64,000 bases of DNA, from the NCBI GenBank assembly GCA_900635495.1, contig LR134136.1, positions 4,402,001 to 4,466,000 of the forward strand. The letters run 5' to 3'. Shown in pieces: positions 61,559 to 64,000 of this stretch (the first letter of the stretch is position 1; each line of letters opens with the position of its first letter). Under the pieces are notes generated by a model. The model saw nothing but the letters and a program-made list of their open reading frames with translations. It did not search any database and was not told the origin of the DNA. The stretch comes from Atlantibacter hermannii (GTDB taxonomy: Bacteria > Pseudomonadota > Gammaproteobacteria > Enterobacterales > Enterobacteriaceae). The position numbers were made by a program, and so were the translations under genes.

Positions 61559-64000
61559 ATGCATGGCGCAAAGTTTAAAATTATCGCCTCTCTAGTGAGC
61601 TCTGCGATTATCTGCCGCAGTGCTCTTGCCGGCGAATATTTTGATCCAGGGTTACTACAGGCAGTAAATGGTCAGGACGCTATCACGGATACTTCCCTGA
61701 TAAGCCAGGGGTTATCAACCTCCAGGGACGTATCGGGTTCATATTGATGTTAATGGCAATGCGGTAATGGTCAGCAGCGTAAGGTTTGAGTTAGATAAAG
61801 AGAAGCGGCTTATTCCCTGCCTCTCATTTAACGCCTATAAAAAGCTGGGTGTGGATATGAGCAAGTTAGATACTAACGCGAAAGATAATGAACTGACGAA
61901 TGCCTGTGCGCCTGCTGAAGAGCAGGTGCCCGGCATAAAGGTTGATTTTGATTTTGCACAGTTAAAACTGGATATAAATATTCCGCAGACTGTATTGCTT
62001 GATGAGTCAGTGATGGGTGTGCCCGAAGAAGAGTGGGATGATGGCATTCCTGCTTTAATTAACACGTATCAGTTATCAGGACAACACTATATAACCCGCA
62101 GTCAAAGCACTGAGGATGCCGCATTCGCTAATTTAACCAACGGCATTAATATTGGCCGCTGGCGCTTTCGGAATAATTCCACCCTCAGTAAAGACGAGGG
62201 CTGGAAGAATATTTCTAATTATGTTGAAACGGCGGTGCACTCATTAAAAGGCGAGCTGACGCTGGGTGATGCCAGTACGCCTGGAGATATCTTTGATAGC
62301 CTGCAATTACGCGGCATCCAGCTGTCGTCTGATACCGATATGTTGCCCGATCAAATGGATGGCTTCGCCCCAACGATTCGCGGTATTGCCAAAAGCAATG
62401 CCCAGGTTACCGTACGCGACCATGGCAGCATCATTTATCAGCGTTCCGTGCCGCCCGGCCCTTTTGTGATTAACAGTCTTTCTTCTGTATCCGATGGCGG
62501 CAAGCTTGACGTAACGATTAAAGAAGCGGATGGCTCAGAAACCCATACGACCGTTGCCTATTCAAGCGTGCCGCAACTGCTGCGGGCCAAGCAAGTGAAA
62601 TACAGTCTGGTGATCGGGCATTACATAACCACGGGGTCCAGTGACGGTGAAGATGATCCAAGGCTGGTACAGGCAACGCTCGCATGGGGCCTTCCGTTAA
62701 ATACCACGTTGTACGGTGGCGCCCAGTATCACCAACGTTTTAAAGCCGCCAATGTGGGCATTGGTTTCGATTTGAAGCGTTTTGGCGGTATTGCTGTCGA
62801 TATGACGAAAAGTGAAAGCCAACACCGCAATCAGAAGATTTCAGACGGGAAGATGGTGCGTATGACCTATCGCAACACGCTGGCTGACGGAGATACCCAA
62901 ATCCGGCTGGATAACCGTTATTACTATCACGATTACTACGCCTTCCAGGACTGGGCAGACAGCGGCGCGCAAACGCCGGGGGAACGGAAACGCCGGGAAT
63001 ACAATTTATCGCTGAATCAGAACATCAGCGACGAACACAGCTTATATGCAACGCTGTCACGGACTGAAAACGGGGACCGCAGCGTTTCCCGTTCCTGGCA
63101 ACTGGGATGGAGCGCTTCGTTTCGTTTTTTCAGCCTTTCAATGGCATTCAGTATGTCGCGCGAAAGCGATGCGCCGGAGTGGGATAAACAGCTTTCACTG
63201 ACCCTCTCCGCACCGTTCAGCGAGGCCTATCCTGAACTGCAGCCGACCGCTAACTATACGGCGACCAGCAGCCTGCAGGGGGATATGACTAACCAGCTCG
63301 GTCTGTCAGGCCGTTTTGGCGACAACGAGGATCTCAACTGGAACGCGCAGTTTACTGAAGCGTCACAACATAAGCAGAGCGATACCCAGACTGCGTCAAT
63401 GGGCGTGGATTATCAGGGCCGTTACGGCGATGCCAGCGTGACTTACAACGCTGACAGAAATAATTATCTGTCCTGGAATGCCTCCGGCAGCGTGATTGCG
63501 CATCGTCATGGTATTACCGCCGGGCGTTATACCAATAACAGCATGGCGTTAATCGCAGCCCCAGGCGCGGCCGATCTGCCGCTCAACAGCGGCCAGCACG
63601 TCATGACTGACAGCCGAGGTTACGCGCTGATGCCGGATGTTCAGGCTTACCGCCGCAACCAGCTGGAAATTGACACACACAACGCGGATAAGACGCTCGA
63701 TTTCGTGAGTACCTCTGCGGAAGTGGTTCCCACAAAAGATGCCGTCGTGCTGGCTGAATTTAAACCGATCTCCGGGCGTAAGGCGGTGGCGACGGTAGCG
63801 TATAACGGAAAGAATCCGCCTTTTGGCGCGCGCGTGAAAATCGAAGGGCAGGATGATGCCTTTTATCTGGGTGATGGCGGCCAGGTGTACCTGAATGCCG
63901 CGCCGGATAGCGGCGTACTGGTTATTTCCTGGGGCGATCATCAAAGCTGTAAGGCGCCATTTACCTTACCGCCTAAAGGCAAAGCACCGATTGTGCTGGT
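61559..64000 (+). CDS. Outer-membrane fimbrial usher (partial, one frame break)
   Basis: PapC/FimD-type usher. Signal peptide and start MHGAKFKIIASLVSSAIICR, then EYFDPGLLQAVNGQDAITDTSLISQGY. The frame is broken at GGGG 61708-61711; one G less gives YQPPGTYRVHIDVNGNAVMV and an open frame to the window end, about 814 codons in total. Visible downstream are NIGRWRFRNNSTL, KGELTLGDASTPGDIFDSLQ (barrel start), QVTVRDHGSIIYQRSVPPGP (plug-type) and long beta-barrel repeats. The C-terminal domains and later subunits lie beyond the right edge. Confidence 0.92.

Overview
The window is chromosomal DNA of a member of the Enterobacterales. Nearly every backbone protein is close to an Escherichia/Salmonella orthologue and the genes lie in the familiar order trmL-cysE-gpsA-secB-grxC-yibN-gpmI-envC-yibQ, tdh-kbl, waa, coaD-mutM-rpmGB-radC-coaBC-dut-slmA-pyrE-rph-yicC and yicG-ligB-gmk-rpoZ-spoT-trmH-recG. 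Two arrangements argue against E. coli itself: cpxP/cpxRA lies directly beside trmL, and a MurF paralogue lies between yicC and yicG. A Cronobacter-like genus is my best guess, at low confidence.

Layout. (1) 1-3.5 kb: the end of an unknown gene, then the Cpx envelope-stress module (cpxP divergent from cpxRA, with a perfect CpxR box between them). (2) 3.5-14.6 kb: tRNA modification, cysteine and phospholipid precursor synthesis, protein export, glycolysis, amidase activation (EnvC) and threonine degradation (tdh-kbl). (3) 11.2-28.7 kb: lipopolysaccharide core genes: waaH, htrL, the heptose operon hldD-waaF-waaC-waaL, and a convergent RfaH-type operon waaQ-waaG-waaP-waaI-waaJ-waaK that starts from a JUMPstart/ops leader, then waaA-coaD. 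(4) 29.2-36.4 kb: DNA repair, ribosomal proteins, CoA, dUTP and pyrimidine metabolism, and nucleoid occlusion. (5) 36.5-49.3 kb: an integrated 12.8-kb P4-like satellite or island bounded by near-identical 19-bp repeats. It carries int, an AlpA-type regulator, a BRO-N protein, an RNA-based immunity region, many small overlapping genes, a zinc-ribbon/toprim/DUF927 replication protein, a GAGACAAC iteron array, SSB, a HEAGH metalloprotease-like gene and a second short-repeat field. No capsid-hijack or packaging gene is recognisable. (6) 49.4-59.6 kb: MurF paralogue, yicG, ligB and the gmk/rpoZ/spoT/trmH/recG cluster. (7) 59.6-64 kb: an AT-rich spacer and the start of a chaperone-usher fimbrial operon that runs off the right edge.

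About ten genes, including normally essential ones (gpsA, coaBC, spoT), are interrupted by single-base insertions or deletions, mostly in short homopolymers. Restoring one base returns each conserved frame. I read these as sequencing errors and give frame-corrected gene limits.

The most interesting region is the island. Its 40.6-40.9 kb segment has two similar target elements (TTGGCGT ... CTGTATAG) flanking one central element that carries both complements in the right order (CTATACAG ... ACGCCAA). This is the architecture of phage P4 CI-RNA immunity. The 45.08-45.34 kb segment is an origin-like array of twelve 9-bp units whose two ends mirror each other.
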